A DNA stretch of 7,834 nt from Sphingobacteriales bacterium (GTDB taxonomy: Bacteria > Bacteroidota > Bacteroidia > Sphingobacteriales > Sphingobacteriaceae): positions 1 to 7,834 of the forward strand of contig CANJWU010000049.1 in assembly GCA_947478655.1 (NCBI GenBank), in the 5' to 3' direction. Positions 6,307 to 7,834 of this stretch are shown piece after piece. Every line of letters starts with the position of its first letter. Positions within the stretch are counted from its first letter, which is position 1. The translations under genes and the position numbers were made by a program. The notes under the pieces are model-generated. The model was not told the origin of the DNA. It was given only the letters and a program-made list of their open reading frames with translations, and searched no databases.

Positions 6307-7725
6307 ATGGCCGATAAAATATTACCCTTATACGAAAAAGTAACCATTTTAGACATTGCGTCTGAAGGTAAGTGTGTAGCAAAAATTGATGACTATGTCA
6401 TTTTTGTAGAAAAAGTGGTTCCCGGAGATGTGGTTGACATTCAAATTTTCAAGAAAAAGAAAAGTTTTGCAGAAGGAAAGGCGGTTCATTTTCATACATT
6501 ATCTCCACAGCGTGCAGAAGTATTTTGCAGTCATTTTCATACTTGTGGCGGTTGTAAATGGCAAAATTTAGCCTATCCGGCTCAATTGGCTTTCAAAGAA
6601 AAAACAGTAAAAGATAATTTAGAAAGAATTGCTAAAGTGCCTTTGTCTACTATATCACCAATTGTTGGTTCAGAAAATATCCAGTTTTATAGAAATAAAA
6701 TGGATTATACTTTCTCTAACAAAAGATGGTTGACTATCGAAGAAGTAGCTTCGGATTTAAAAATAGAAGAACCCGCTTTAGGATTTCACGTACCTAAAAG
6801 ATTTGATAAAATAATTGAAATAAATAAATGCTTTTTGCAAGATGACCGCGCCAACGACATTCGAAACGAAACAGCTAAATTCACCAAAGCCAATGGATAC
6901 GAGTATTACGACATCAGACAAAATACCGGCTTGATGCGTAATTTAATTATCAGAAATACCAGTACCAATGAATGGATGGTTATTGTGGTATTTGCTGCAG
7001 ATGAACAAGAAAAAATAAGTGCATTACTTTCGCATTTAAAAAATACTTTTCCTTTTATTACTTCCTTACTATATGTAATTAATACCAAAAAAAATGATAC
7101 CATTTTTGATTTAGAAATTCTTACTTATCATGGTGCTGATTTTATTTCAGAAAGCATGCAAGATTTAAAAGGCAAAGAAATTTCTTTTCGCATTAGCCCG
7201 AAAGCCTTTTACCAAACCAATTCGGCACAAGCCGCAAAATTATATCAATTAGCTACCCAAATGGCTGAACTAACTGGCGAAGAGGTGGTATACGATTTAT
7301 ATACCGGTACGGGTACCATTGCCAATTTTATTGCCTCTTCGGCTAAAAAGGTAATCGGTATTGAATATGTAGCAGATGCCATTAAAGATGCGGTCATTAA
7401 TTCCGAAATAAATGGCATCGACAATACTTTGTTTTTTGCTGGAGATATGAAAGAGGTATTGACAACCGAATTTATTGCAACACATGGCAAACCACAAGTG
7501 GTCATCACCGATCCACCAAGAGCAGGTATGCACGAAGATGTTTGTAAAAAACTCCTTTTTATGCGTAGCGAAAAAATTGTATACATCAGTTGTAATCCTG
7601 CTACCCAAGCACGAGACATTGCTATTTTAGATGAAGCCTATGAGGTTGCTAAGATTCAACCGGTAGATATGTTTCCGCATACCGAACATGTAGAAAATAT
7701 TGTATTATTATCTTTGAAAAAATAA
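6307..7725 (+). CDS. rlmD: 23S rRNA (uracil-C5)-methyltransferase, TrmA/RlmD family
   Basis: This is an SAM-dependent RNA m5U methyltransferase of 472 residues acting on 23S rRNA in the cytoplasm. An N-terminal TRAM RNA-binding domain (about 6-63) comes first. It is followed by the [4Fe-4S] ligands C74, C80 and C83 (C-x5-C-x2-C in CSHFHTCGGCKW) and probably C175 (NKCFLQDD). The C-terminal Rossmann domain has the SAM loop DLYTGTGTIANF (330-341) and TDPPRAGMHEDV (401-412). The catalytic nucleophile is C429 in YISCNPATQARD (codon 7591-7593). The putative base is E463 in HTEHVENIVLL, 34 residues on, compared with 35 in E. coli RlmD (C389/E424). All catalytic and cluster residues are present. The ATG at 6307 sits directly at the TRAM start. 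U1939 is the best guess for the target, but relatives modify U747 or tRNA U54, and the sequence alone does not settle this. The gene is divergent from the CHU_C pair and has its own -7 box. Confidence 0.93.
   Translation: MADKILPLYEKVTILDIASEGKCVAKIDDYVIFVEKVVPGDVVDIQIFKKKKSFAEGKAVHFHTLSPQRAEVFCSHFHTCGGCKWQNLAYPAQLAFKEKTVKDNLERIAKVPLSTISPIVGSENIQFYRNKMDYTFSNKRWLTIEEVASDLKIEEPALGFHVPKRFDKIIEINKCFLQDDRANDIRNETAKFTKANGYEYYDIRQNTGLMRNLIIRNTSTNEWMVIVVFAADEQEKISALLSHLKNTFPFITSLLYVINTKKNDTIFDLEILTYHGADFISESMQDLKGKEISFRISPKAFYQTNSAQAAKLYQLATQMAELTGEEVVYDLYTGTGTIANFIASSAKKVIGIEYVADAIKDAVINSEINGIDNTLFFAGDMKEVLTTEFIATHGKPQVVITDPPRAGMHEDVCKKLLFMRSEKIVYISCNPATQARDIAILDEAYEVAKIQPVDMFPHTEHVENIVLLSLKK
7709..7716 (+). 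promoter_or_regulatory. Candidate -7 box for the gene downstream of rlmD
   Basis: TATCTTTG is an exact TAnnTTTG match inside the last codons of rlmD, 25 bases before the next ATG. A start near 7720 would leave a leader of about 20 bases. No -33 element is visible, and the bases also encode the rlmD C-terminus (LSLKK), so the match may be coincidental. Confidence 0.25.
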
Positions 7726-7741
7726 ATTATTGCTTGCGCAT

Positions 7742-7834
7742 ATGGAACCAAAAGACCTATTCGAAAACGCATCCGAAAAACCAAAAGAGTCTCCTTTAAA
7801 AAGTTTAGAAACAGACTTAATTCTTTATAGCGAA
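7742..7834 (+). CDS. Unidentified protein, N-terminal 31 codons only
   Basis: The ATG at 7742 opens a frame that stays open to the end of the window. It starts 16 bases after the rlmD stop on the same strand, so read-through from rlmD is likely. The visible residues start MEPKDLFENASEKPKESP and continue through SLETDLILYSE. The segment is hydrophilic and rich in Lys, Glu and Pro. It has no signal peptide or membrane segment so far, which suggests a cytoplasmic protein or a cytoplasmic tail before a later membrane segment. No family is recognisable. Support comes from the position, strand, ATG start and Bacteroidota-like composition. Confidence 0.6.
   Translation, partial: MEPKDLFENASEKPKESPLKSLETDLILYSE

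Noticed and set aside
7245..7619. 124-codon open frame on the - strand inside rlmD, with a second overlapping - strand frame at 7297-7608
   Set aside because: Both lie wholly antisense to the catalytic domain of a clearly identified gene, show no recognisable family and are low-complexity reverse translations. They are shadow frames.

Overview
The window looks like an ordinary chromosomal stretch from a low-GC member of the Bacteroidota. The evidence is: two secreted proteins ending in the CHU_C (gliding motility-associated, type B) sorting domain of the type IX secretion system; TAnnTTTG-type -7 promoter boxes; almost no Shine-Dalgarno sequences; and a PheS carrying a four-cysteine insert. 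No mobile element, CRISPR array, tRNA or rRNA is visible. Coding density is very high, and the largest gap between genes is 51 bases.

Layout. Positions 1-2164 (+ strand) hold a tight gene run: the 3' part of kbl (2-amino-3-ketobutyrate CoA ligase), complete pheS (phenylalanyl-tRNA synthetase alpha subunit), and a small lipoprotein with a Rieske-like fold whose two ligand histidines are replaced by Tyr and Cys. The gaps are 5 and 2 bases, so the three are probably co-transcribed. This run converges, with only 3 bases between stop codons, on two - strand genes (6255 to 2168). These are paralogous secreted proteins. Both have a signal peptide, a mature N-terminus SHIVGG, an N-terminal domain with eight aligned cysteines, repeat units and a C-terminal CHU_C domain. 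The upstream copy has one repeat unit and the downstream copy has four.

A 51-base divergent intergenic region (6256-6306) separates this pair from rlmD (+), a 23S rRNA m5U methyltransferase of the TrmA/RlmD family. It carries overlapping divergent -7 boxes. A perfect 16-bp inverted repeat begins there and runs into the upstream secreted-protein gene, with that gene's ATG in the loop. The first 31 codons of an unrecognised gene follow rlmD and run off the end.

No clearly new multi-gene system is present. The points most worth a second look are the ligand-substituted Rieske-like lipoprotein, the start-codon inverted repeat, and the one-versus-four repeat expansion with paired cysteine loss in the last unit. 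kbl, pheS and rlmD are metabolic, translation and RNA-modification housekeeping genes. The lipoprotein and the two CHU_C proteins belong to the cell envelope or surface.
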